Position numbers and translations under genes: made by a program. From NCBI GenBank assembly GCA_019096065.1, contig JAGUCH010000003.1, forward strand, positions 8,742,001-8,806,000: a stretch of 64,000 nt of DNA, in the 5' to 3' direction. The number at the start of each line of letters is the position of its first letter. Position 1 is the first letter of the stretch. The notes under the pieces were generated by a model. The model made no database searches. It was not told the origin of the DNA and worked only from the letters and a program-made list of their open reading frames with translations. This stretch comes from Paracyclopina nana. Its lineage: Eukaryota; Arthropoda; Copepoda; Cyclopoida; Cyclopettidae. This document shows positions 1 through 13,400 of this stretch, piece after piece.

Positions 1-257
1 AAAAATGATGTAAAGATGGCTTAAGGGTGGGGATTCCAGAAAATGCAACTTGCGTTCCAACCAATTCTTTATTGTCGGGAAAAACACCGCGGAGTTCGCA
101 GGTATAAGATCAGTATCAATCACTTTGTAGATTTACCTGATCTGATCACCATACCTTGAGGATGATGGATTGGATAACAACTACAAAGACACCTTAACTT
201 GCGCACATTCCTTCTTCCAAAATGATGCAACTGCAGGAATTTAGCATGTTAAACAAG

Positions 258-263
258 TTTATT
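258..263 (-). terminator. Candidate polyadenylation signal of the Side-like gene
   Basis: AATAAA on the minus strand about 420 bases past the stop codon at 680. It also follows the possible alternative stop at 351. A second AATAAA lies at 68-73. Placement fits a 3' UTR of normal length. Confidence 0.5.
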
Positions 264-350
264 GGTTTTGTACAGAGAGAGACGTGTCTCTCGCTCAATA
301 ATGGGTGATCACAGCCGTTACATATCTAATAAGGATATCTAGGTCTTTTT

Positions 351-500
351 TTAGAACTTTTGAGGTCTGTTTAGGGAAGCTGAGAACTTGAGATTGGCCG
401 TGCTGAGCCGAAGTCCAGAAGGTTTGCTGCGTGAGGAGCCTTGCTGGGCCTGGCCAAGGATTTGAGCAGCTTGAACGCGGCTCAATTCTATAGGTTCAAC
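351..500 (-). CDS. Possible alternative last exon of the Side-like gene
   Basis: Downstream of the main stop there is a 150-base open frame with a good acceptor (TTTTTCAG before 500). It encodes VEPIELSRVQAAQILGQAQQ and a further Ser/Lys-rich stretch, stopping at TAA 353-351. It looks protein-like rather than random. It would splice in phase 0 from a GTCAGT donor inside exon 12, just after the codons for THL (near 780), replacing the poly-Ser tail. The donor is weaker than the others in the gene. It could instead be plain 3' UTR. Confidence 0.4.
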   Translation of the reverse strand, partial: VEPIELSRVQAAQILGQAQQGSSRSKPSGLRLSTANLKFSASLNRPQKF

Positions 501-679
501 CTGAAAAATAAGGTAAGAAATATATACCATCAAGCTAGATGAGGCAAAGGAAATATCATGCATGCTGTAAAATAACAAAACGTAGCAAGGCTTACCTAAA
601 TATTTCTAAGCAACAAAAATGTGAGGAGATAAAAGCTGGTCATGCTCGCGGCAACTCAAAATGAAGAAATTAATGATTT

Positions 680-1437
680 TCAGACAGTGCTCTCCCTGGC
701 AAGGCAATCCATCATTGGCTTGCGAGGACACCGACTACTGGAAGAAGATCCGGAAGAAGAGGAACTTGAACAACTGACCAGGTGAGTGGTGTCTTGAGAG
801 TCTGACGACTGGGGGCTCAGGATCACGGCATTGCCATTGACCGGAGAGCTTCCGGAGGTGAACCCTTCGTCAGCAGAGCTCGAGTGACGCCCGTTCAAGT
901 CCGTCACGTAATCCGGATTGTGTATGCGTGTGCACCTAAAAACCTGCCATTAGCCATTACTACTCAATGCAAGCATATGGCTCTATCTCACCTTGATGCG
1001 GACCCACTGGAGGTCGAGGACTCGCATGACATGTTCATAATGGACGATGGAGAAATGCCACCAGAATTGGCAGTGGTGAGGAGCAGATTATTTCTCTTGC
1101 TGGCATGATCAATCCTGGCGTAAATGACTGGCGGTGGCTCGGAAGTCATCATGGTATTATTGCTTGATCTCATTGGCGCGTAGCCCTTATTCCTGGGCAA
1201 GGACAACTCAGCGTAGGTGACTTCTTGACTCTGGAAACAGAGGTGATTAAAAGTGTCAGCCTTGCATGTCCACGAGATATACTACCAGGCTAGGAATGCT
1301 CGTTCGCAAGTTTCGCATTGTTTCATAGCCTCTCTGAGTGGACACAGATCCGTTCGTGCCATTATTCTTCTTCTGCAATGTAGCGTATCTCGTTTTCTCA
1401 CCATAAGAGCAAAAACCTCCTTCCTCCTCGCACAGTT
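680..1437 (-). CDS. side-like: Side-like exons 10-12: cytoplasmic tail
   Basis: Exon 10 (1437-1286) encodes ELCEEEGGFCSYGEKTRYATL followed by a Ser/Asn stretch and RGYETMRNL. Exon 11 (1230-992) carries EVTYAELSLPR and PPPVIYARIDH, tyrosine motifs of the ITIM/SH2-ligand type that recur in Side-family tails. Exon 12 (935-680) encodes a Ser-rich end with NPDYVTDLNG and stops at TGA 682-680. The phase 1, 0 and 2 boundaries all agree, which is the main support for exon 10, since it has no motif I can recall exactly. The tyrosine motifs suggest phosphotyrosine signalling, by inference. Confidence 0.82.
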
Positions 1438-4400
1438 CTAAAAATTGAATAAATTAAGCACTTAGAAATTCAAAATTAATTGAAAAATGTTGCTATACCA
1501 GATCTGCGAACGGGGATGAGATCCGGATCTCGCTCGTGATCCGACAGCATTGGGGTCAAGGCAGTGCCACCAGATGCGTGATCGTCCAGACAATCGTCGA
1601 TGCCTTTTTGCAGAGCCACGTGGGTCTCAGTGTAGCTCATCCGGCCATCACCGGGGTTCTTTCCTGGCCTCTTGCGCCTCCCATGGTGACCGCCAGCAGG
1701 ACCGCGACGCACGCAAAAGTAGGCCAAGATTATAACAAAGACGAGGATCAAGGACGCGCCCACGGTGAGCAAGATGGCCAAGATGGGGGTGAGGGTGAAC
1801 TCTCCGACTGTGGTGAGCGCGGACTCGCCGAGGGAGGATTTCCGCTCGGTAACCGGCTCACTGGAGGTGAAAGCTTGCACCCTGACCGGCTCGGATCGGC
1901 CCTTGGCATTGCCGCTGGAGATGGTGACGAAGTATCCGGTCCCGGGTCTGAGGCCAGTGACGGTGAAAGCCGGACTTCGGGTGTTGGTGGTGTTGGCGAC
2001 GACAAAGGCGGTTTTGGCGTCGCGCACTTCCATGGTGAAGCCTTGAGGCAGTCCACCGTCGAAGCCTTTCTGGCAGATAACGTGGAGAGTGGAGTAGGTC
2101 TGATTGACGACGGAGCAATTATGAACCGGATCCGGACGTCCTGCTGGAATCAAGTGGAAGATGCAGGGGTCTTCCATGCGGCCGATAGCGTTGGTGGCCC
2201 AGCACATGAGCGACCCGTAGTCCATTTCAGTCTAGAAAGCAGATGCCTCTTTAATTCCAGCTAAAATATATGTTCTGGTTTAGATATATACCTGTGGCAT
2301 GTGCTCGGCAACTGATTTAGAGCCTTGCGTCCGGATGAGGTTCTCCTGAAGGTCAAGCCTTTCGGAGGAAGAGTTAAAGACCCAGTTGAAATATAGGTTG
2401 TCCGAGGGGTTGGCCACCACTTCGCAGGTCACGTGGATTTTTTCCCTCTTGCCAACGCCGTAGACGGTGGTCTGCTCGGGCTTGCAAAAAGGCTTGACTG
2501 CAAAGAGAAATATAGCTTAACATATCCATGTACTGCACCTAAAATAAAGGACTTCTTACATTTGATGTTCAGGTTGATTGAATTGCTGACTCCGTCGCCT
2601 TCGGAGTTGTGGGCCGTGCAAGTGTAGACGCCGGTATCGGCCCGAGTCACTTTCTGCAGCACGAGGCTCTGATTGGAAATGATGACCTTTTTGGCAACGT
2701 TATGGGTGAGCTCGCGGCCATTGTGTCTCCACGTGATTTTGTAGGGTCCGGGGCTGGCTCTCACGCCACACTCGAAGTACACGTCGTCGCCCTCCTTGAT
2801 GTTGGACGCGTTGAGGCTGCTGCCCAAAGTCAACGTGGAGCTGGGCACATCTAGAGATAGAATAGGATTTTAAAAATGTGCGCGGGGTTTTTAGGAGTGC
2901 GCTTACAGTGTATCTCCAGCTTCCAAGAGTCCTCCAAAGTCGAGTCAGGGATGCGAGGATTGCCAGCCTGGCATACTAATAAGCTGCCCGCGTCCATGGT
3001 GGTGAGGACGAGACTCAGAGTGCTCACGGTGACGTTGCCGTCGGGAGTCGTCTCCTCAGACACGGAATTCCGAACCTTTAAGGAGAGAAAGACGTTGATG
3101 CTGGTATATATGTGCGTAATGTGGTCTGAGTACCTGCTTGCCTCCCAACCACCAAGTGATGGTAGGGGGTGGTCTGGCCCCAATGCTCTGGCATTTGACC
3201 TCATATTGCTTCCCAGCTGACAGAGGCTCGCGCCTGTGCAATATTTCCACCTTTGTTGGCCCAACTGTAACGAAAGCAAGCATATAAGCTGGGGGAGAAT
3301 TTAATTCAAAATGCCACTGCGAGCTAGCGGGCTAGCCATTAAGACCCCCGACGTACTCCCATTTCCCGGGTCACTTGGTACACAGCCAAATAATAGCAGC
3401 AATTGTGCTCATTGTCTCATCCCTGTGACAACTTTGAATTTCAGCAAAAGTAAAAGATCGAAGAAGACTGCGCAGCAGCATTATAGTGAAAAGGCACGCT
3501 ACGTGCGATGGATGCGGAATGAGAGACATGGCAAATTGTTGTTTTGTCAGTCTGGCATGGTCAAATTTCTTGGTTCGAGCAATGGGGGACTTAAGATGGG
3601 GGACCCTTTGCTGGATTTACTGTGTCTATCAATCAAGAGACCCCACCAGCTTACTTTTCTCCTGGGGAAAATTGCTCCGCAATCATTTGGGGAAAAAGAG
3701 AATGATTTGTGATTTGCTCAGCACAAAAGAGCCACAACCTCAGGATTTCCAATGTGTCAGATTAACGGGGATTCACCAAAATCGTCATAGATCAAAATGC
3801 AACAATCGAATTTTATCCAGCATTGCTTTTTCCTAGAATGTTTTTCTGCGGAAAAATGCACTTCCAATTGGAATGCATTTGATGATAATGGCTGCAAATT
3901 GGACAGAACCAGCCGGTTCTAATCTCGAAGCGCCATCTTGCATTAGAGGGGTGAAAATTTATTTGTCATGCTGGAATTTTTGGTCGCCGCAAAATTTATA
4001 GATTTGCTCTCGCAGGAAATTAGCTCGCAAAAATGTCCATTTGCATCTGGGTGAGCTGCACAACTTGGGATAGTTTTGAAGGCTGCAGCCCAAGGCAGTT
4101 TTATGCCGAAAGGGTTTAGGCATTTCTTTGCTTGCATTCCATCGTCGTTGGCTTTATGGAATCACACACACACACACAAGCGCTAGCTTCATTTGAAGAT
4201 CAAAGCTCAATTTGCTTTTGAGCCGGCGACGACGACGACGGCGGAAGAAAGCTTCTAGCCAAATGAAGTTGTTTCTTTCTCGTACTTGAGCATATCTACT
4301 TACTCAGCCAAGTTGCACCTGCTAGCACTTCTACTACATAATTGCTCCTCCTCAACTAATTGAGGCTTGTCCATATATAGAAAAATGAAAAGATTGCCTT

Positions 4401-7400
4401 TTTTACATACTGTAATTTTACCACGAACATGGAAAACACTCCTCTCGCGGTATTAGTTTTGAAGCCAATAAATCACACGTTTTGCCAACTATCCCATAAA
4501 TTAAACGAACGTGTCCAAAGTAGCCGACGTCATCAGATAATTCTGAGGTCTAGACTTGATTGAAGAAAAATGGCCAGGTCGCCCAAGTCAAAAAACGTTT
4601 GATTGAATCAGACAAAAGTCAGGTCAGAAATGTACATTTCAAAAGAGAAAAGAATGAGGAATGGCTTCTACACCCAAAAAATATACCGAGTGCCATAAAG
4701 CATCATCATGGCACGAAAATTAGGATGTCAAAATGTGAGACTTTTTTTTCTTGGAACGTTGAAGCTAGAGAACATCTTCTTTTCAAGACAGTACATGAGC
4801 GAGCTCGCGGTAAACTACAAAATGTTCGGCCAATCTTATTGTACCATATGAAACGGGAGCAAAAAAATTACTATTCAACAAGGGAGAAGTGGAATTAGAA
4901 GGAGGGAAAAATGGCCACTCTCAAGTCGAGCTACTACTACATTATCTCCAACTGACTTTAAAAAACGGATATTTTATGCTCTTTTTCATGTCTAAAAAAT
5001 CGTTAAAATTCCATTTGCCGAGCGTAATAAGTAGTTCAACTTTATTATAAGAGAGAGCGGCAATCATGCAACGCACATTGCTGAGCAGATTGCAAAGGTC
5101 GAAGCTCTGGTCGAAGTCATAGGTGGCGCAATTTTTAGGAAATCTGTCACTCCACCTCGCCAAGTAAATAAGTTCGACCTTCGCAAATTTTGGAGGGCTC
5201 GCATTGATCTCAACTACCCAAGATTGCCGCTCTCTCTTATAATACAGTTGAACTAGTAATAAGCAACACCTGAGTAAAATTTGGGTGAAAATTGGTTTTG
5301 GCTGCTCACGCGCGCATATGCTAAGTTAATTGATAGCTTAGATGGAGCATAAATGGGTTCCATCGTCGTTTTACGATCTTGGCGATTTCAGGGCGGAAAA
5401 TTATGACCTTACTAAGGAGGATGACACAGGGTCATTCACATGACCCGAGGCCAATTTTCGGACCCCTTGCCGGCAATTTCATCTGCAATTACGTTGTTAA
5501 TCTGGATTTTTAATGTGTGAATCCCGGCCATACACTGGAAACTTGGTATGCGACGACAAAACAACAAAAACGATATTTGGGCCACCTCGACAAATACTGC
5601 GCAATATACGCAATATTGGTGAAAAGAGTCACGTGTAGGAGGAATGGTAAACTTGCTGTAAAAATTGGGCAAATCAGTATTCGGATTCCATGCTTCGTCA
5701 AATGAATGTGTCGTCGTCCATCCCAGAAATTGTCGAGGCTATTAAAACTTTGTGGCCAACTAGGCCAGGACATGAATCTTTAAAAAAGTTTCCACCCTCC
5801 CTTTGAGTTATCTCAAGAAAGTACTTGCTATCTTCTTGCGGATTGAGATGAAAAACGCGAAAGTTTTCAACACTTACAGTTCATGTCCAATTTGACCGAG
5901 GTCGAGACGGGCACCGAGATGTTGTTGTTGGAGGCCTGGCAGGTCAAAATGGAATGGAGGTCGTCTCTTTTGAGGTCTTTCAAAATGAGCTCGTTCTCAG
6001 TCTTGAAGGAGGCATGATTGTTATCGCTGGAATCGAGGAGGGCATGGTCTCGCCACCATGTCACTTTGGGCAACGGTCGGCCTCCGAGGCTCACGCACCG
6101 CAGCCTCACCGTGTCCCCAATGTAGAATGGGCCCAGCTTCAAGCGGATCTCGTTCAGGTCGCCCACCGTGTAGATTTTCGGCTTCTCTGGGGGCACTGCA
6201 ACAGCGAACGTTAGTTAGACGACGGGGGAAAAAAGGAGAGTGACAGGCGAGGAATCCGGGCAAATTACCGATGACGTCGAGATTGACATTGGAGATCCTG
6301 GTGGGAGCTTTTCTGAAATCGACCCTGCACTTATAGACTCCCTCGTCTTTCCCCGACACGTTGTCGAGGATCAGCCTGCCAGGGTCGTGGTCACCTCTGA
6401 AAAAGGCCCTGCCAGTCAAAACTTTGTCGTCCGACCAATGGCGGGCCTCCTCGTAGCTTTTGTCCTCTCCTCGCGTGTCGTACCTACGAATATGTGGAAA
6501 AGTTCAACTTTCTGCACGTCGAGTGACATTCGGCCGCAATTACGTGTAAATGGGAAGACTCGAATCGTTTTTGAACCACAACACCAGCCTCACTTTGTCT
6601 CCGTAAATGGGCGCCGTCAAATTGCATGGCAATTCCACCGAGCTTCCTTGGACCGCTGACACCGAGATTTCTGGCACTGAAAAGAAAATCAGGGAACAGG
6701 TCAGTAACAGCAAAGCGGGTTTTTGCCTTCTTGAGCCGGCCGAAGATCAAAGAATGTCTGGATTTGTTCAACATGTACTAAATATACCATACACACAAAA
6801 TAATATGTAAGCGCAAGTAAGCAAGGGGGAAAACTACTACTGCATATCCTCGAAATGATCCTGTTTTCAGCACATCACTACCCAGTGTGCACTCAAACAT
6901 CATTGTCCGCCTCCCAAGGGAGCTTCTTTGTTGACAGTTTGGTCATACGCGCGCAAGGGAAAAAAGTGAAATTAGAAAGCCACAACTCAAACACATCAGC
7001 TCTTTGTTCTGGAAAAATTGCCAGTCGTGCGCATGGATAATTTTTATCAGATTTTTGTTGTACGAGCAAATAAAACCATATCCCATTTGCTTTTTCTGAA
7101 AGTTACGCAAAAGTTGCCGTTTTTCTTTTAATGTCGCATCCCAGTTTGTTTTTCGATCTATCACCACAAAAAGGGGGGAAAGAAGTTTCTTTTCTTGATG
7201 CCACTGCGCTCCGATGATAATGCTGGTATTTGTTGTCCCATCTCAAGAACAGTTTGCATTCATGCAACAACTAACCCCTAGCTATACAGAATATATCTGG
7301 CGGGTGCATGTTCCCGTATTTGTGGGGTGAATTGTTTGACCAGAAAACAACGTGTGCAATTGATATGAGTCCCAAGAGGTCTTCCTTGCTCAAACATGTC

Positions 7401-10400
7401 TGGCTATTTTTCCCTCAAAGTCATCTCAATCCATTTATGGATCATCTGAAAGGTCAGGATCTTGCTTCCCTTCCCTCTCTCTTTTATATTCAGGACATCA
7501 AAGTTTCTCTCCCCTTTTCCATGAAGGGCTATAGGGAAAAAGAATTCAATTCCGACAAAGCTCCAAATGGAACGTGATATTTTGCTACCGCTGAGCTGGC
7601 CTGGCCAACATTAAGTCAAATCCAGACTTGAGAGAAGACCAAGCAAACATATTTATAGCCGCAAAAAAAATTGTGCGAAGAAGTCAAGCTAGAAAATAAA
7701 TGTGCAAAAATGGCTTTTTGAGGCTGCTACGTTTCTAGTAGAGGTGGGCGTGGGAGGCCATTAATCAAATGACTGAAATTGCACACAGCTTTCACATTTT
7801 TTGCTGAACTGTTAATAGACCTTGAAAATTGAGGTGTCAAACTCTGAGATAGCAGCCATGGACTCGCCCCCCTTTGTCCTCAAAATGTCACTTGGCAGCG
7901 AGCGAGCTCGCAGCTGTCAGAATATTTGCACTTTCGCGGTTAACCAGGTGATTTTTTTGGCACTTGACGCAAACCTATTGCTGATGACAGTAAAACAATA
8001 CTGGGTCAATCCTAACCAAGTTTAGCACGACAAAAAGATTTTGTAGCACATTTATACATGTAGCATGACCAAAAATGGCAGTAATTTGTGTCAGACCCGA
8101 TTTGCTAAGGGGTTGACTCCGGAACTTTGCGTGTTTGCAATATTTCAGGGCATCATCTCGCTCTCTGGGAACATTTTGCGACAGAAAATTGCCAAGACCC
8201 TAACCCAGTCTGGCAGCACGCAAAATTGCCAATTTTGAAAGGGACTTGCACCACTCAACCACCAAAAGACTTCTTTTAAATCGAATTTTTTTGCAAAAGC
8301 ACAAATTTGATGCTGCCTCGGGCAAATTGGACCACCTTTCATTAATGCATCTCTACACAGCAGCAGCAGCTTCTTCTACATTTTTCACCAGGTTGCCGGA
8401 GGAAATTGTGGACATTTTATCAGCCGAAGTACGTACAATAGTGGCGCATCGTGCATACTTGCTTAATCAAGCGTGAAACTTTGCTATCAGCTTCTTCATG
8501 AGCCATCAAGCAATTTGTGAATGAGACTTTCCAAGAAAACTGGAAGCACGTGCAGAACGATAAGCACTCTGTTATTATATTGAAAGACCACCAGCCTTCC
8601 TAAGCTGGCGAGGCTGGAAAAAGGGATTAGCAATTGTCACAGTTCGATATGCTCGATCCATCACTCTCAACCCCTCCAAGAGCGGTGTCACACATGGCTC
8701 ATTTTTAGAAATGAACAGCTGCCATCATTTCATTAGAATCATCAAACTTTCCCAAAGAGTGTGCTTCCGAGGCCCGAAATGCGCCCGAAGAGTTGCATTT
8801 GCGCGCAAGCGAGCCAAGTCGCGCAACCTCTCAGCGTATTTGCTAATCATTGTTGCAACGTGCACCGATAACGTTGTTTTCCACTTTGCCCAAGGAAGAC
8901 ACATTCATCCTATCTTGTGCAGCAGCGGTAAATACTATTCATCACTAAGCTGCAAACCATTTCCTGATTGGAAAAGCGGCCGATTGCTTTCGAATCTCGT
9001 GCGCTGTTTTACTTATTAATGCAGTGAGCCGTTTTTTGCCTGGCCTGCCAAGAAAAATCATCAACCCCTTCTTCTGAATGTCGACAACGTCTTAGACATA
9101 TATGGATGACCATTAGTCATGTGTTGGCACTGCGCTGGAGTATATCTTTCATTGAGCAAGCTGGCGATGAAGTAGTAGTAGTATTCCAGAGAGACCAATT
9201 TCCCCGGCTCGAAAGTGAAAATGTCTTTAGTAGCAAAAAAGGTCAAAGGTTTCTCTCTGCGCTTGATGATGATGATACAGGAAGAAGATCGTTGCCAAAA
9301 CAGCTCTTCTTCATCTTACACACTTCTTATTATGTTAGCTGGACGTTGGCCGCCACAGCGGGTAAAAAACCGAGGCCCATATGTCCTCCAGCTGCGGCCG
9401 TTTTCTGGCCTTTTTCTCCTGCGTGGAGCGAGCCAAGTTTTTGGCAAAGGAAGTCAGCCTTTGGGTCAATTGCTCTTAAGACTAATAACCTTTTGCAGCA
9501 GCAGCAACAAAGGCCCCTCCTAGCTCCACGCAATAATTAGATACTACTCACAAAAGTTGGCGAGAAAGCAAGTCAACCTAGTTTTTTGCCCGCAGATGCG
9601 CGTGGTGGTCAATCTAATGCATCTGCAGCTCAAATCGACAGTTCGTATGCAGGCCGGAGCCGATATCGGGCTTTAATACAGCATGGAATAACTGACCACT
9701 CGCCCTAGCTCTCAGCGATGATAATTTTTTATATGCTGCTTTGGAAATCTGCTGGCTTCCCTAATGAAAACCCACCCTCGTGGTATCATTTGCAGAAAGA
9801 AATGGCGCACATCTCTGTCTAGCGCATATCCCTAATGGAGCTTCTGCTCCCTCCATTTTGGACGGGAATACTGCGAATCAAAGGCGGAAATAGATCCAGG
9901 GGAGACAATGGATTTATTGACGGTGATGATATGTTTGAGTTTTTACGAAGATGGAAGGTGCTTCTTCATCCGCCATATCCATCATGTGGCGCACGTGTAT
10001 AAATGCTGTGCAGCTATTCCTTCTACTGGTGGGGGGATAAAAGACATTTAGACATGCAAGATCCGCTGCACAGCCAAGAGCAAAAACTCACTTGTTAAAA
10101 CGCAAATCCAAGTTGAACGCGCAAAAAATAAGCCTGCGTTTCGTATCAAATGATAATTTAAGGGCATCGTAAATCTTTTGCTGAGATAATTTTAACTTTT
10201 TTTTCAGCAGCTTTTTGCTCTCGACCTTTTTTGATGGGGCCATGCGATGTTGACAGGAAACGTGCAATTTTGCTAATTTTTGCTCAGAGCAATTTAAAAA
10301 AAGAAGATCATCATCAAGTGTCTGGAAATCTGAGGAGCCAGCCATTTTTCAGGTGCTTACTTCGTGCCAGAGTAGGACTCGTTTTGAAACATCAATTTCA

Positions 10401-13400
10401 GTGAGGTATTATCGCAACTCGGACTCAACGGAATGCAGTTTATCTTGACTCGCAATCAGTGCTAATTAAAAGATCCAAATTTGTCCATGCTGCTAAGGCC
10501 TTACATAACCGAGCTGTGAAAGATTTTGACACTCAGTTTGACTTTCCATGTAGGAGAAGCTAGGGGCTTTTTCGTGGATATTTAGGACGCGGCTAATGAC
10601 CCAAATAATCAGTGGAGGAGCCCTTTGTTCTTGCAGTACAGCGTATACGTGCAGTGCGAAATTAAGAGGAGAGAAAGAAAATTGGGCACATTATGCGATG
10701 ATGACTCATGGCATTTTTTACTGCTTCACGGCAAGTCTGCTAATGGTGGCCGACTTCAAGCTAACGAGCATAATAGTTCTATTAGTGTCCATTCTTAGTT
10801 TAGCCCTAATTTCAGCGTGAAACATTTCGGCCTGGCTTTTATTCATATCACAGTTTTTCCTAAGTTGGAGCCTCACCACCAAAGCAGGCTAAATATGTGT
10901 ATATACAGAATGAGCAGTCAGCCAGGATGAAATATGAGCTAAACATGAGCTTTTTTGCCTAATGTTAATCCAAGCAAGTGGGAACGACGACGAAATTTAA
11001 CTCCACGCAAAATCAAGGAGTGCGTGTGCTGAATTATGGGCAAGAGTTTGCATTTGAATATGAGAAGCCTCAACCACCAAGCAATAATTATTGGGACCAA
11101 ATGGATGCATAGACAAAGAGGGCATTTAACGAGGAGGATTTCCAAATGCAATGGAGAGAAATCACAGCGTGTTTTTCGCTCATACGAACAAAGAGCTCAT
11201 TTGCGACAACGTGCAAAAAAGACCTGTCATTACCTAGCATATAGAAACGAGGCAGCTGGAAGTGCGTACACATTGCACCCTATTTTGCAATGCAGCAACT
11301 TGCATATACAGACGCGCCCACGTAATTTCAATCAGAAGCCGAAAAAAGTCCGATTTGCTCTATGTTCGGCTAGGCCTGTTTGATTGCCAGCCAAAATAGC
11401 CAAAGGCCCAAGTCTACTAAGAAAGGTACATACTCCAAGAAAGCTGGCTCACGTACACAAGTTACCTTGCGTGCTCAGCTTTATGGCACACACCGCATAC
11501 GTTCACATCGACCTTGAAGTCGGCCCAGCTGCACAGCGAACGCTACAAGTTCAGCACCGTTTTGATCGGCAGTCTTCACTTGGTTTCCCAGCTCCAGCCA
11601 TCGAATTTCAAGATGTACTCCACCGAAGCCATCGGCAAAAGGACCAAAGAGTCGGGCTACGAAAAGATCACGATTCAACGAGGCTGGACCTCCGAGGATG
11701 ACCTCGACATCGACGTGAAGTTTTGCGGCTTTTGCCACACCGACGTCCACCTGGCCAACAACGACTGGGGCTTCACCCAGTACCCGATGGTTCCAGGCCA
11801 CGAGCTGGCCGGAGTCGTGACCAAGGTAGGATACGAAGGTCAGGGGTAGGAGATCACAATTAAGGCCACGATCGCATTAGGTTGGGGCCAATGTGAAGGA
11901 CATCAAGGTCGGAGACCACGTGGGCATCGGCTACTACATGGACAGCTGCTTGGAGTGCGAGTACTGCACGGCGGACGACGAGGTCAACTGCGCGCAGGGA
12001 ATGACGGGCACGGCCGCCGGCCTCATCAAGTTCGGCCGGGTGAAGACGGACAACGGCAAGTACCCGTACGGAGGCTGGTCCAAGAGGATGACGGCCAACC
12101 GCCGCTTCGTCTCCAAGATCCCCGAGGGCTACCCCCTGGACAAGGCTGGGCCCATTTTCTGCGCCGGCATCACCATGTACACCCCGCTGGTCAACCACGG
12201 CGCCAGCCAGGGAGGCCTCAACGTTGGCATCGCAGGTACAGTTTGGCGGGCAAGGCCCATTGCTTCCGCTCCATGAGCCCTGCTGACATTTTGGCATGAA
12301 AACGACTCGTATTTCATTTTGCGCAGGCTTCGGCGGCCTGGGCCAGATGGGGGTCATGATGGCCAAAGCTATGGGCAATAACGTGACAGTTATTTCGACG
12401 AGCGCGAAGAAGGAGGCCGCGGCACGCGCGATGGGCGCCACCAACTTTGTCGTCTCCAAGGACGCCGAGTCCCTGAAGGCCAATGCTGCGACTTTGCACC
12501 TGCTACTCGATACCATCTCAGCCCCCCATGACGTAGAGACCTACCTTGGCCTTCTCAAGAAGAAGGCCACATTTGTCATGTTGGGAGCAGCCTCAGAGCC
12601 TTTCAAGGTGAAACGCCAGTTCTACTCCCATGGGATGAATTTTTAAATGCTAATAATAATGCTTTTTCAGCTGCATGGCACCAACTTGCTGATGAACCAG
12701 TACAGAGTGACTGGCAGCGCCACTGGAGGCATGAAAATCACCCAAGAATGCGTGGATTTTATGGCCAAGCATAACTTGGCAGTGACTACCAAAATGATCA
12801 CTTCATTGGCCGAGGTTCAAGAAGCCGAAGACGCCTTGGACAAGGGCAATGATGGCGGAGTGCGTTACGTCATTGACATCGACAAGACCTTGGCCTAAAA
12901 TGGAATTATTATTCATGTTTCCACCCAAATAAACGCGGCTGTTTTCGCTCCCAACTTTATGCCATGGGGGGCAACGATCGATTTTGGCATGCGGTGATCA
13001 CTCTAATGGAACGGTCAACCCATTGTCAAAGATCAGAATGCCAAACAAATTCGACATGCGTTCAATCAGTGATCATTAAATCCTTTCTGCATACTGCGCG
13101 ATTCCGCAAACATGTTCGGCCATTATTTTCCCCTCCTCGTTCAGCACTAAAGTTTGCTTTTACAGGCGCCAGGCCAATTTCGGGCTAAGAGCCCTTTAAA
13201 ATGTCAGCAGGGCCCTTCGAAGGCATACGTTTCCCCATCGTCGTCGTGAAGGAGGCGTCAGAAATGGCCGAGGAATTCATTTTTCCAGCCTTCAAGCCTT
13301 TCTTGATCCGCAAAGTTAGGCCAAGAAAGGAGCAATTCGTGTTTCGGGATCGGCATTGTTTTTGAGCCAACTTTGAAGAAACTTTGTGACAGGAAAGGGT

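Noticed and set aside
1536..2264. 242-codon plus-strand frame
   Set aside because: Antisense shadow of the Side-like exon carrying FnIII and the membrane helix, which has clear domain motifs on the minus strand.
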